64,000 bases of DNA from NCBI GenBank assembly GCA_023213395.1, contig CM041465.1, forward strand, positions 198,841,741 to 198,905,740. The letters run 5' to 3'. The stretch comes from Cycas panzhihuaensis. Lineage: Eukaryota > Cycadophyta. Shown piece by piece: positions 38,197 to 51,476 of the stretch. Position 1 is the stretch's first letter. Every line of letters begins with the position of its first letter. A model generated the notes under the pieces. It had not been told where the DNA came from. It made no database searches and saw only the letters and a program-made list of their open reading frames with translations. The position numbers were made by a program, and so were the translations under genes.

Positions 38197-38658
38197 TGAA
38201 AGGAGAGAGGTCTACCTAGTTTTAGCCTAGGTCCAAGACTCATGAATACCCATAAAACATTCAATCAATAAATACATAAAGTAACTAAATTCCTTACAAA
38301 TACTCCAAAGCATAGCTTGCATTAACTCATAATATAAAAGTACATTATATGATAAAAGATTACATAGAAGAAAGCCTTGTATAAATAACAAAATAGATTG
38401 TTACAATACATATTGAGAATATTAAATGTAATATAATGCAAAGTGATAGTTGGCACCTTGCATAATTAAATCAACTTTATTACAATTAAATATTGAGAGG
38501 AAATAAAACCTTACATACCTAAGTTCACAACATTAAGTTATGACTTAACTCTTTTATGATAAAGGATCCCTCAATATAAACTATGTATAAATATTATATT
38601 AATATAATATAATGGATCTTGTATGAATTAATGAAGTCTATTATTAATTATTCCATTA
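38197..38658 (-). repeat. 5' LTR of Copia-A copy 2
   Basis: 462 bp, TGAAAGG at its inner edge beside the PBS. It is the same length as its partner at 32060-32521 and aligns throughout. Confidence 0.9.
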
Positions 38659-38663
38659 TACTA

Positions 38664-41600
38664 GGGGTCTATAAAAATAATGGAGATTTGTTGTTTCTAG
38701 TTAAGCATAATAAGGTATATGTTATTGTGTGAAGTGAGGTGTAAAATATGCTAATACCCAAGCCTTAGATAAAACTAGGCTATAAAATTAAGCCTTTGCA
38801 TACCTTCAGGTATAAAGGAGGATCGTTATAGGTTCCCTTACTAAATTAGCATAAGAAGATTATCAATTGTTTATGCCTTTATAATGCATAAGCTAAAAGT
38901 TAGTGCTTAGAAGTTACCCTACTCGAACATCCCTAAATGGTTGTAAACCTTATGGGTGCAGATATTTCTTTATAGATAGTATCCTAAGATATTGAGTTAA
39001 GTTATAATAATGATAGAGAAGTTTATCATATAGCCTATAAAGTTAAACACTCCTTTATTAAAGTTTAGTAGGTCTCCCTATCACCTGTATAACATTCATT
39101 ACATAAATATTCTATACAAAGATCTTGAGACTATTGTACTTCTATCAATATTGTTAGAAAGCTACTATAAATTTATAATTGTAAGCTGAAGAAATGACTG
39201 TGACTTATTACTAAATTTAAATTGGTAAAAACACTCCTTATAAGTACCACTACAGGCATCAAGATGATTATACAAAAAAATAAAAAATAAAAAACAAACA
39301 AAGAGCAACAAGACTATAAAATTAGAGCACTCATTTTATTTTTACAAAATTTACATCGTTTAGCTTTGAAGCTCTTTTAGTATAGTCATCATCTAGAGAC
39401 ATAACATTAGAGATCCTATTTAAACTTTTAGTGTTGTCTATGTCCTATTTGGTCTACATTAGAGTCCATATTAAATTTAATTGAGTGAAGTCCATATTAG
39501 TGTCAATATTCAGTCCAATTGAGTTTAGGTTTTTACACCCTTAGTACCTCAGTTAGTTCACTTTAATCTTCAAAAGAGAGAGAGAGAGAGAGAGGTAATA
39601 ACTTTGTAAATACTTCTCAGATTTAGATAAGACCTACACCATTAGACTCAATAGAAAATAAAATATCCATGATTCTAGACTAACCATAAAAATATATACA
39701 TCTTATTTCAATCAATGTATTGTATTGATCAATCTCTACTAAGTCATTTTTAACTATCATTTTCAAGAAAAACTAGCTTATAGGCATCTCATCGGCTTCA
39801 TAGGTCTAAACATTTTGCTTACCACTCACCTATATCATCTCAATAAGTTTGTTATAGTTGTATAAGTATATTAGGTGATTTTTTTACTCAGAATTTAGGG
39901 TCAACAATCTATAGACACTGTATATCCCACCCTCTTTTTCCCCTTTCATACATTCCCACTTCTTTAACACCCATTGTACTTATCTTTCCTCATTCAATCA
40001 AAACCCATTCTTTCATATTTCTCTTATTTATTGTATCCCTTTCTTATTACTATATTCCCCTTTGTTAAGACCCTTTTTATCTTTCATAAATAATCACACC
40101 ACCAAGCTAAGTCAAGTACCTCTCCTCTTTGGAAATGTAACTCCTTACCATGCATGACATACATAAACATGATATATCCAAGATCTCAATGAAGTTTGCA
40201 AAACTAGCCAAAGAGATTACAACTATACATGTCTAACTCTCTAGTTTCATCTCAACATGAAACTCCAACACCATAAATATTTCATAAGGAAAAACTTTAT
40301 AAGGTGGAACTACACCTCTCTAATCTCCATATTAGCAAATATTTGATCATAAAATCAATATATCGATATTTGATTCAAACTAGATTCATACTTTCCAGTT
40401 AATTAGATATCCCAAGTTGATAAGTTGACATTTGCTTTAATCCACTTGAAAGGAGATGCCCATCATTGATATAAATGGCAGAGTTAGCAATATCTAATAA
40501 ATCAAATATGTAATCAATTTTGTAAATGATTCTTTGAGTAATACGAGGAAACATAAGACCATTCTTTTTTTAGCCAACTTAATTAATTAAGGCAAACAAC
40601 TTCAGTAGAGGCATACACTAATAAGTTCTAAGATATTCATAAGTTCCCTAGGCATGGTAGAGTATGTAAAGCTAGAAGAGTAATTTTCATCATTGACCCT
40701 GATTTTGATTCTAAATATGAACTACTATTGAGAAACTCCCCTCTACTTAAATATGAACCCAAAGCCTCCTTATCTGTCATTTCCTCTTTTTGCCTATCCT
40801 AATCCACTATGAGTAAGAAGGATCCTAAGGAAAACTCCTATTATAATTTTGATCAACAATGGTGCATCATTAAATTTTATAGATATTATAGTAGTCATAT
40901 AACTAAACCTTTATATCAACCCAAAAGTGAGTTTTAATTGTTCTTTACCATGCCACTACACCCTTCATTTTGTAAGAGTTGTTTAAAACCTCCAAGTCTA
41001 AATCAATACATATAAACTCAAGTCATATTTTTATGCTTTATCTATTAATGGATCAAATTCCATCGTAGGAGTATAATAGATCCAAATGTGAAGCACTTAT
41101 AGCACCAATAATTCTCTAAATAATTGATTTATAATACTTGAAGCTAAATATGGCCAAACTCCCAAACTTAATAGTCTCTAGTCACCACCAAAGAAACTTA
41201 TTTCCCCTAAGTAGATAAGCAAGCAACTCAATGATGATATCAAATATATAGTTAACTTCAACAACATTTAATCATAGTCAGAAGTCCACCCAGATATCCA
41301 ATCCATTCTAACTAAATACTAATTAGTCTTTACCCTCTTACCTGATAGCTTTTCCCTATATCATGGATTTCATAACACCACAGAACTCAAGAACCCTAAT
41401 AACCCCTTCAACCTATAACTATATTGAAATTTACTTTTAAAAGAATGAGATTGATTGTATTACCAATGAACTCATAGACATAGGAATGATATAGCCTAGT
41501 AAAAACTCTTATGTAGCTCTTATTGTGTTAGTTCGTAAAAAAGATGGTTTCTCTAAACTTTATGTTCATTATAGAGAACTCAACATATTCACCACTATGA

Positions 41601-42265
41601 ATAAGTTTCCCACCCCCTGGATTGATGATATATTTGATGAGATCTATGGGACCACATTTTTTTCTAAATTAAACTTATAATTTGGATACTATCAAAACTA
41701 ATATCACCTAAAGACAAATACAAAATAACTTTTTAAACTTATCATGGATACCTCAAGTTTCAAGTCATGCTATTTGAGCTATTCAATACTTCTTCAATCT
41801 TTTAAGCCCTCATGAATACAATTTTTCTACCTTATCTTCATAAATTTATTATTATCTTCTTTGATGATATATTTATTTATAGTGTCAACATGTCCTTACA
41901 TCTCCAACATTTAAAAATTGCTTTTGAAATTCTTGAGTAAAACTAGTTATATGCCAAGATGCTAAAATATAAATTTGGTAAGAATTTAACTATAGTACCT
42001 CGGTCACATCATTTTCATAGAAGGTATATGAGTTGATCTAGATAAAATATCAATCATTACTAAGTAGCCCACACTAATTATGGGATTTCATTAGACTAAA
42101 AAGCTTGTATCATCATTTCGTAAAAAATTATGCATCTATTGTAGGCTCCTTAATAGATTTACTCTATAAGGACTTCTTCTAATGGTCATCAATTGCTAAC
42201 AATGCTTTTAACCATTTGAAAATGTTCATATCAATCACACTAGTCCTTACCACCCTAAATTTTTT
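38664..42265 (+). pseudogene. Gypsy G2 leader, gag and pol remnant
   Basis: After the leader, a gag knuckle-like block lies near 40858-40920 (WCIIKFYRYYSSHITK, resembling the CxxH...GHxTxxC type, degraded). RT runs from about 41440 to 41890: IDCITNELIDIGMI, KNSYVALIVLVRKKDGF, KLYVHYRELN, DDIFDEIYGTTFF and FFDDIFIY, the last keeping the catalytic DD. RNase H begins near 41960 with a YLGHIIFIEGI-like block and ends near 42265 at TPVLTTPNF-like sequence. Integrase is absent. Frames shift repeatedly. Confidence 0.8.
39574..39594. repeat. GA microsatellite
   Basis: Perfect (GA)n of about 21 bp inside the Gypsy G2 internal region. Confidence 0.85.
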
Positions 42266-42298
42266 TTAGCTTTTTTAATTAGAGTATAATGATTTAGG

Positions 42299-42713
42299 TG
42301 TTAAGTTAAGGGTTATCTATTACATGACCACATGGTATTAATAGAACCAAGATACTAACACTCAAGGTTAAGGTATTGGGAGGTTTATTTCTAGTCATTA
42401 ACTTAGGTACACAAACAATTAAAACCACCAATGAAATGTAAGGCCACTTGGCCCACCAATAAGATTATAGGAGAAAAACTCTCTTTTGTTTATTTGAGGG
42501 CTATAAATTAAAAAATAAAGTTTTTTTATAATCATTTTATCTTGAGAGATTGGTACTTTGATACTCTTTAGTTTTCATTGGTGCTCATTTGTGCTCTTTA
42601 GTGACCTTCAATTTTGTAATTAATTTTCCTTAATAATATAAGTGTTATATTTTCCTACATATTTCTCCATTATCTATTTTATGTGTGAAAAAAAGTGGGA
42701 TAGTCATATCTCA
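42299..42713 (+). repeat. 5' LTR of Gypsy G3
   Basis: 415 bp, TG to CA, homologous to 31434-31830. A PBS follows after two bases. Confidence 0.7.
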
Positions 42714-44782
42714 AGTGGTATTAGAGATAGGTTATAGATCCAATTGGAAGTAGTAAGCTTGAAAGAAAGCAAGAAGAAAGAAATTTTTTTCCCTCGGCAT
42801 ATCACTATAATCCCTTCTCTATAGTTTTGTTTATTTTTTTTTAACTAGTATCTGTTCAAATTTATTATAAATTTATCAAGCTACCAATAGGTAATAAAGT
42901 CTCATTCTATCTCTCCCTTTTCCCCTAGTGATTAAGTAGAGACCTTGCATTGGGGGTCTTTAAATATTATTGGGATATATCATTCTAAGCTAAGTATGTA
43001 TGGTCGTAAAGTTGCATAAGACATGAAGTACTATAATAAATGCTTATGTAAGCTTCAAATAGAAACTGACTATGAAAGTAAGCCTCTATATACCCTCAAG
43101 CATATCAAAGGATCCCTTTAGGTTTCCTCCTTCAACGTAGAGTACGAAACCTATTAATTATTTATCCCTATGTAGTACATGAGTTAGCAGTTAGCATCTA
43201 AAAGCTATGCTTCATTAATATCCTTACATGGTTATTGACTTTATAAAGATACGCTTTCCTTTGTAAGTGGTTCCCTAAAATATTGAGCCAAGTAATAATA
43301 TTAATAAGCAAATTTATCGAAGGGCCTATAGAGATAGATAATCCTTTGTCAATGTCTAGTAGGCTTCCTCTGATTATCTTTACCACTTCCTTAATAAAAG
43401 TATTCATCATAGAATCACTCAAACTACTATATTTCTGAAATTAAAAAAATCATCTATTATTGATACTACTATAATTCTTAATATAAGCCCTTAAAGTTAT
43501 TATACATTTAAAGACACATAGGATGAACCTACAATAATGGTACCACCTAAAGATTAATAGCATATAAGTAATAATATAATACCTATCAATAGAGGACCAT
43601 ATCTTTGATTATTCCTATCTAAGCCTTCAACTACAATTTTAAATTTAGTATTAGTTGAATCCATCATGCATTCTTAGTCCACTCCCTAAAAAAATGAAGG
43701 TTAAAATAAGTCCACCAGGTTACTTTAATGAATACTTCTTTATTTCTAACGAAACCTATACCATTAGACTCATGACGAAAGAAAAAAGAAAATCTACATA
43801 AAAAAGAATTGTCTTATAAATTTATACATCTTATTTTAGTCAATGTGTTGGGCTAATAAATTTGTAATAGGTTGGTTTTTAACAATACTTTTTAGAAAAA
43901 ATTACTCGTATGATGCCCATCGGTCCCACAATAAAAACATTTTTACTTTAAACTCATATATACCATTTCAATGAGCTTTTCATGCTCACTCTAATTCAAT
44001 AGATGATTTTCTTACATACTTTTAGAGTTTACAGGCTATAGACACCTTATGATCCCCTAATTTTCTCTTCCTTTAGGTATAATTCTCACTTCTATATGTT
44101 GCTCTATCTATCTAACTATAATTTGGTACATCCCCTTCTATCTTACTCATCTTATTATATCTCCTTCTTCTTACTTATGTCCCACTTTCTATAATCCTCT
44201 TCTTTTTATATAATAATTCCTACATCTCAAGCAAAATGTATTTCTACACTGAAAACTTAATTCTTAGAATTTGAAAAAGAAGTAAATGCCAACATGTCTT
44301 CTCTTGCATCTAAGTTAGATATCATAATAATACTAAACTAAATAGCTCAGATGTCAACACAATCATCTTAATTAAACTCTAAATGTTTAAGTAACATATC
44401 TCCAATACAACATTCAAGAACCCTCCTCTATGCCAGCCATAACTTTACCACAAGATCAATATTCTTAACTTTGATCTAGATATAAATAGAGACAATGCTC
44501 ACATATAGATCAGTAGACTTGAATCTTACTTTCCCTTAACCTAATGATTGAAGAGGAGTAATTAACATTTATATCTATTCATATAAAAAGTTGAGTACAT
44601 CATTAGTTCTATTGGTAGTAATGAGAATACCCACAAAATGAGACATAGACAAATTTCTCCATATGTTTTTTAATCAATATAAAGAAATTTAAAACTATTT
44701 TTTCTTTAATCAACTTATAAGACCAAAATAGGTATCCTAAGTTGAAATATATACAAATGAATTTTAAACCTTATATAATTAC
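42299..44782 (+). mobile_element. Gypsy G3, 5' part (LTR, PBS, leader, gag start)
   Basis: LTR 42299-42713 (TGTTAAG...CA), PBS at 42716-42727 (TGGTATTAGAGA), then leader and early gag homologous to G2 (for example the ACCTA(T/C)ACCATTAGACTCA block near 43750 here and 39630 in G2). It is interrupted at 44783 by element E, and its remainder would lie beyond E outside the window. Because the G3 LTR follows the truncated G2 pol directly and no polypurine tract precedes it, it is a separate insertion or a rearranged junction rather than an ordinary G2 3' LTR. Confidence 0.75.
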
Positions 44783-45113
44783 TGTTGGGGTTAATGTTCA
44801 TCACCCCACTCCTACCATTTATACATGTGAGTGCACATGTGTGAAGGTAAGTAAGGTAAGGTTAAAGTTACTTTAGTTAAGTATTATTTTATTATATTTT
44901 AAATTTTGGAGGTTGAGGAGGTTTCCCTCCTCCCTCAAACTATATCTCTATTGGGGTGACAAAACCTGGTGTCTTTTAACACCACCTTTATTTTAGACAT
45001 TTGTAATACTCTCTCAAAGATGGATTGAATACAAAAGATTATTGTGTTTACGCAACAATGGTTTTAATTACTTCATGTATTACTCCGCTCTGTCTCCATT
45101 TTACAAACCAACA
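44783..45113 (+). repeat. 5' LTR of element E
   Basis: 331 bp from TG at 44783 to CA at 45113, two bases before the PBS. Its first about 76 bases match 57048-57123. Confidence 0.82.
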
Positions 45114-45115
45114 TT

Positions 45116-45127
45116 TGGTATCAAAGC
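45116..45127 (+). other. primer-binding site of element E
   Basis: TGGTATCAAAGC differs from the canonical TGGTATCAGAGC by one G to A change. Confidence 0.85.
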
Positions 45128-47948
45128 AAAGATCCTGCATACAATGGCTCAGATTTTGGCCTGTTGAAATTTTCTTTGAGAAGTAAGAAGATCCATTAGT
45201 TTCTGAAGCAGATCTACTCACTGCAAGCCAAATACTGGTTCTATTCATCTTCTGTGAAGCTTGTTAGCAGTTTCTTATATTAATTTTTATTAAAAATTTT
45301 GATTATTTCTAATTTATATCTGTAAAATAACACATATTTTCATAGATATGTGTAGGATCATTGCTATAATCAGTAAAACATTCAAGTCTCATCACTCTAC
45401 GAAGATTTTATTAACAAGTTTTACATATTTTGTTAAATATTTGGCTATTTTTAGTGTATTTGGTTTATTTATTCAATATTTTTCTAGATCTATGCAATAA
45501 TTGCTCTATATTCAGCCTAACAAGTTTTTTGGAGAAGTTATGCTGAGTTTTCATTTGATATTTTATAAGATTTTATTGTATATTCACTATTTTTTCAAGG
45601 TTTATCAAGGAACTTGTGCTTTTATAAGTTGGTGCAGTCTCCACTGTGAACGAAACCCTAGTAAATCACTATTCATTTTAAATCTCTCTGAGTCAGCTCC
45701 ATACCAAATTTAATAGTTTCATTTTCTGTCACTCTTACTGCAAGATAAAGCTTTTAGAAGTTTGCCTCCTCGCTCTTGGTACTCAAAACCCTAAGGTAAA
45801 TTAAAAATATTTTTTTTTCTCTTTGTTTCTTACTTTTAGTAAGGTCATACTACCTCCAAGGTCCCTCTAAGCTATTGATCTAGTGTAGTAATTTATTTTT
45901 TCATTTGTGCCTGCCATGGTAACAAAGATCTACAACTGCACACTATTTTTTTTAGTTTTTCATCTTTTTTTATATATATAAATATATATTCTTTAAGATA
46001 TTTTACTGCAGATCTCTCTAGGTGTTTTTTTTTTTCTTCATTCATCATTATATGAGGCTATCCAAGGCTCTGTGTTTAGATTCCATATGACCGATCTAGA
46101 GGCACACAAGCAGCTCTCTTATGTTCTATTGAATTACCTCACGTCTCGCTATACAACTTATCTTGATCAATGTTAAAGGAATGGTCACCTCCCCTAGTAT
46201 ACCCATTTTTACTAGTAGACTACAGTCGTGAAGATTTAGGTCAAGCTTGGTAGCCAACGCGCCATGACTGCTCTGCACTTGGAGTTTTTTGCCATAGTTT
46301 TGGTCCTTGCAGTCTCCGACAAGTTTCATCGTCTCGTGTAAAGTATTCACCACAGCTTAAAGTTGTTCTTTACATAGAGAATTCTTCATAAAGTAAGGAT
46401 GGCTTGCTAAATCAGACAACCATAGAGGAAGTTGGTCAAGTTTGCCAGGTTTGATACTCTATTCACTGCATGTCCATTTTTCTCCTTAACACAATATTTT
46501 TTATAAAAAAATATATATATATTTTTAATATTTAAGCTTTGAATCAATCCACCACTTAGTGTATATGTGAGTTCAATATGTTTCTGATTGAAAATCTGAA
46601 TTATTTTGGTAGTTTTCACCCCTATGCAATCGTTAGTTAATGCCTATTTATTTTTTTATAAATTTTTTTTTTTTTTCCAAAAGGTTTTAAAAAAATCAAT
46701 TAAATTTGAATGATTTTTGAATTCTGTGGGTGCGATTTCAATTTATCCCCCTCTCCTATCAGCTCTTGGTCATATTAAGATCTATATAACTGTATTTTAA
46801 AACAAATTTCAAACTTTATAAGACCTTTTTAATTAATTTGGCTTTAAAAAGGTATTAGTTATATTTCATAAGTTTTGAGGTTCAGAGCCCCCTTCACGTG
46901 GTCATATTGCCCCCTAGGTGACCAGGGACTAGTCTGTCAAAGGGGCCTTCTTAACTTTATGAACATTTTTTTTTTCTTTTTTTTTTTTCCCTTAATACAT
47001 AGGATACCTGGCTATTTCTATAATATCTCTTCACCGGGGTATCAGTTTATGATGAAACCTATCCCGTTGAGTCTAGAATTTTGTGGGCTATAGTTTAGAC
47101 TGACTATTTACCATAATTAGAGATGATTCGACCTAATTTTAATTAGTTTAAATCAATCCTTTTTTTTAAAGCATCTTTTGAACTATTAACATAAAAAGTA
47201 CCTTCCACTATTTTTGTTATAACTTTTCCGTTATGTATCAGATTTTAAATCTGTTAGTTTTATTGGGAAGTCAACTCATTTCTCTTCAAACTAACATATT
47301 TGTTTATAAATTTTAAAGTTTTCATGTAGAATCTCTAAGATATCAAAGTTGAGAAGCATAAAAGCTCATAGTTTGTCATTATTGAACATTTTTATACATT
47401 ATTTCTCAAGTTTATTGACTCAAAGCATATTAATCAACTCTTTAATTTATATTTGATCACTTTACATTGTTTTATAAGTCTTTTACTAATATTAATAACC
47501 TTTTGAGCCCCTGGCTCTCATTAATCTTCAAAAAAGGGGTCATATCATTTGTGCATTAAAATCTTGACTTGCAGGAACCCATTTTTAAAATGGCCAGTTC
47601 CATTGAATAGATATTTTATTGATCTTCAAATTATTATAATCTCATATTAATTTGATATTGTTTAGTATGGCCTTGAAGCTTATTAACTTAAGCATTTGAT
47701 ATATCCCAACATGCTAGTCCTCTTAACCTTTTAAGGAATTCTTTCTTTTATTTTTCTTACTGATTAATTATGATACATGTTTGAGGCTTTCATTTGACTT
47801 TTATATAGTTTCTTTAAGTTGATTTGTAGCAGAAAATTGATCATATACATCTAAAGCAAGTGACAAGCTAAGTGGTCTTGCATCCTAAAATAGGTACAAT
47901 TTATTTTTTTGAAGTTTCTTCTTCATATTTTTCATCTTTCTAAAGAGA
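45128..47948 (+). other. leader of element E, no gene seen
   Basis: About 2.8 kb with T-rich and A-rich runs (for example 46968-46989) and no recognisable coding blocks on either strand. Short frames such as 46126-46353 (minus) match no family known to me. Confidence 0.5.
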
Positions 47949-49184
<1,236 letters not shown>

Positions 49185-49287
49185 CAGATTTCCTGCATTA
49201 TATATCTTCATCATAGACAAAAGGAATACTTATTAATCTTGCATTGAAAAAGAAGGTCATTTTCTTACTCAAGTTAATGTTAATTCA

Positions 49288-49347
49288 GAACAGACCTGCG
49301 AAGTGTTGAACGGACCTATGAAGAGACGAATGGACCTGGCAGCTAGG
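49288..49347 (+). repeat. three tandem 20-bp units at the LINE 5' end
   Basis: Units start at 49288, 49308 and 49328, each opening GAAC/T(A/G)GACCT and most similar in the first 10 bases. Their position at the composition jump suggests that they mark the LINE 5' terminus. Confidence 0.6.
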
Positions 49348-49885
49348 GTTTGAAGGGTACAGAGTCAAAGGTGGGGGGGAGGGGGGGTCCCTCTAGATGG
49401 TATCTATGATGGCGTAAGGCCACGGATGGATCCGAGCTTCTTCAAGATAGGGAAGGAAACCAGACGGGCCAGTTCTTTGAGGCAAATAAAGGAAGACGAG
49501 CTGGAAGGAGAGGCGACAAAGAAGGGTGTGCAACCCTGGCTAGGGTGGATTCTGGGTTTAAGAGCAAGGACAATGGTAGGTGGGAGTTCTACGAGCAAAC
49601 AGGAAGAAACTCGACTTTAAATCTCCATAAGGGCTTCGTGATTCCACTACAAGTCAGATCTGAGTGGCCTTAGTCTGTACGCAGCATTCTCTATAAAGGG
49701 CTTGATGCCATATACACTCCAGCCAAAGAAGGAACTTGTCTGTCCATGTTCAGCATTCCAGAAAACTTAAGGAGGTAGAGAGCTAAGATAGAAAGGGGGC
49801 AAGTCTATGCAGAGATCTGCAGGTTCAAACTAATGATGAGTCTATGCAGTTTTTGAAGTTTTTGCAAGTTTTTTCTACTTTCTAA

Positions 49886-51454
49886 ATGATGCAAATATCA
49901 CCAAACCAATCTCAGTCCTTACCCATGGGGAGGACCTACTTAGATGTATTGAGGAATGGAAACCATGAAGAACATGAAATTTACCCTGTCAAGATTAGAA
50001 ATAGATTTAAAATCTCAATTCCCAAAGAGGTAACTAAAAAGACTATACAATATTGGGAAAATAGCCTGTTGGGTAGGTTTTCAGGTCCCTGACCAGGGTT
50101 GGACACCATCATAGAATGGATCAGAAATAAGTGGAAAACTAGAAACCCGGTTCATGTCATGGCAATGCCAAAGGGGTGCATCCTCTTTAGGTTTGCTAAC
50201 CAGGAGGATCTGATCCCCATCCTTCTAAAATCCCCATGGATGTTTGGGAGAAAGGCCATGTCTCTAGAGAAGTGGCATCCAGATTTCAACCCTGGCATTC
50301 CTATGGTAAAGCAAGCCCCAGTTTGGGTGCAGATACGAGGGCTCCCTTTACACTTCTAGAACTCAAAGATAGTAAAAGGGGCGGCCAGGACGATCGGGCC
50401 TTTACTAGCTATGGATTCAACAACAAAACATATATCTAGATTGATGAATGCTAGATTTTATGTCCTGGCTAGGCTCGATAGTGAAACTCCTAGACAAGGT
50501 TGAAGATCCATCATTCAATGTTTATTTTATGAAGTGGAGGGTTTTAGATGCACAAAGTGTAAGAGCATGGGCCATCTCCCCTATTAATGCCCAGGGGTCC
50601 CAATGAGGTTGGACAAGCAGGAAGAAGGTAAAGAGAAAGAAGATGGAGAAGTAGAAATAATTAGGGGGGAGGCACCGACAGTAGGTACCGAAAGGTTAGG
50701 AAAGGATGTGGACAAAAATGAGCTTGGTGAAGGAACCGAGGCATCAAGAGTTGTAGAGTCAATCGATGGTAATGGTAAGACCCATAGTGAGATGGGCCAA
50801 GTAATGGTCTGGGAACCAGGCTCCGCCTCAGCATGCCCTATAGATAAAACAAAAGCTAGAGATATTCTAGTATACAAGGTAATTCAGGAAGATGGTGGCA
50901 AGGAAATAGTGGAATCAGAGGTTGGAAGGGGAGTAACCAAAGGTGTAGAGATTGTCAGAAACATGGGACCAGTATCATGCTTAGATCAGGAATTAGTGGC
51001 AGAGGGTACTAAGGATCAAACAAAGGTTGTTGGTCGGATAGCTCAGGGTGGGGATTTATCCCCTATAGTCGTAAAGTCAACTCTAGCTTAGATTGTGAAG
51101 AACATTAACTGGGATTTAGAGGATTACTTATCAGAGACTGAAGAGGGGGGACATCAGGAGCAGCCCCAAGTGGAGGGGCAGGTAGGTATCGTAACTGAAG
51201 GAGATGTTGGAACCAGGGTCAAAGTTATGGATCCAGATAAGGGAGGAGCTAGGACACATAAATGGGTCTAAAAAGGTAACATGCCAGATCCGAGGAAGGC
51301 TCCAGACTACAGGATGGAAAAGAATGTGGGAAGACCACCTAAAAAGGCAACCAGAGAAAAGGAAACACAGGGTCAGATCGACATGGGATACTAGAGTACG
51401 TTAAAGGAGGGGGGAACGCTAGAGGGCCCTATCCTTAGAAGCAGGAAAGGATGA
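49886..51454 (+). pseudogene. LINE ORF1 (DUF4283, zinc knuckle), RNA-binding protein
   Basis: A 522-codon frame without frame change, broken by stops (for example TGA near 50090, TAG at 50357, TAA near 50585, TAG at 51089). It opens MMQISPNQSQSLPMGRTYLD. A DUF4283 domain follows at about residues 40-165 (YWENSLLGRFSG, then FRFANQEDL, SPWMFGRK, KWHPDFNPG and PVWVQIRGLPLHF). Next comes a CCHC knuckle at 50549-50590 (CTKCKSMGHLPY, stop, C), then an acidic, charged linker and a C-terminal basic GRPPKK motif, seen in many plant L1 ORF1 proteins. In an active element it coats LINE RNA. The start could be earlier, as the 5' UTR up to 49885 also contains open frames, but in another phase. Confidence 0.85.
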
Positions 51455-51476
51455 GGGGAGGAGCTCTAGGATATCC

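Larger units (their letters stand above)
32060..38658 (-). mobile_element. Copia-A copy 2, full length, nested in Gypsy G2
   Basis: Minus-strand Copia of about 6.6 kb with two LTRs of equal length (462 bp). The target-site duplication is TGCTA (32055-32059) and TACTA (38659-38663), one transition apart, and it falls inside the Gypsy G2 leader. The order on the minus strand is 5' LTR (38197-38658), PBS, leader with a hydrophobic ORF, gag, protease region, integrase, RT, RNase H, polypurine tract and 3' LTR (32060-32521). About 0.55 kb present in copy 1 (985-1520) is missing near 34360, between the integrase core and RT. By eye the LTRs agree at roughly four in five positions, so the insertion is old. 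Confidence 0.92.
31434..42298 (+). mobile_element. Gypsy G2, split by Copia-A copy 2
   Basis: 5' LTR 31434-31830, PBS 31833-31844, start of leader to 32059, then the 6.6-kb Copia-A insertion, then the rest of leader, gag, protease, RT and part of RNase H to about 42265. The pre-insertion sequence is confirmed by G3: the G2 text on both sides of the insertion (GTATAGACCCTATGCTA, then GGGGTCTATAAAAATAAT) matches the continuous G3 text GTAGAGACCTTGCATT, then GGGGTCTTTAAATATTAT. Integrase and 3' LTR are missing; the next element (G3) starts at 42299. Confidence 0.85.

Noticed and set aside
46126-46619. Minus-strand frames of 70-75 codons in the element E leader
   Set aside because: No recognisable domain, no partner elsewhere and positioned in a noncoding leader; chance frames are likely.
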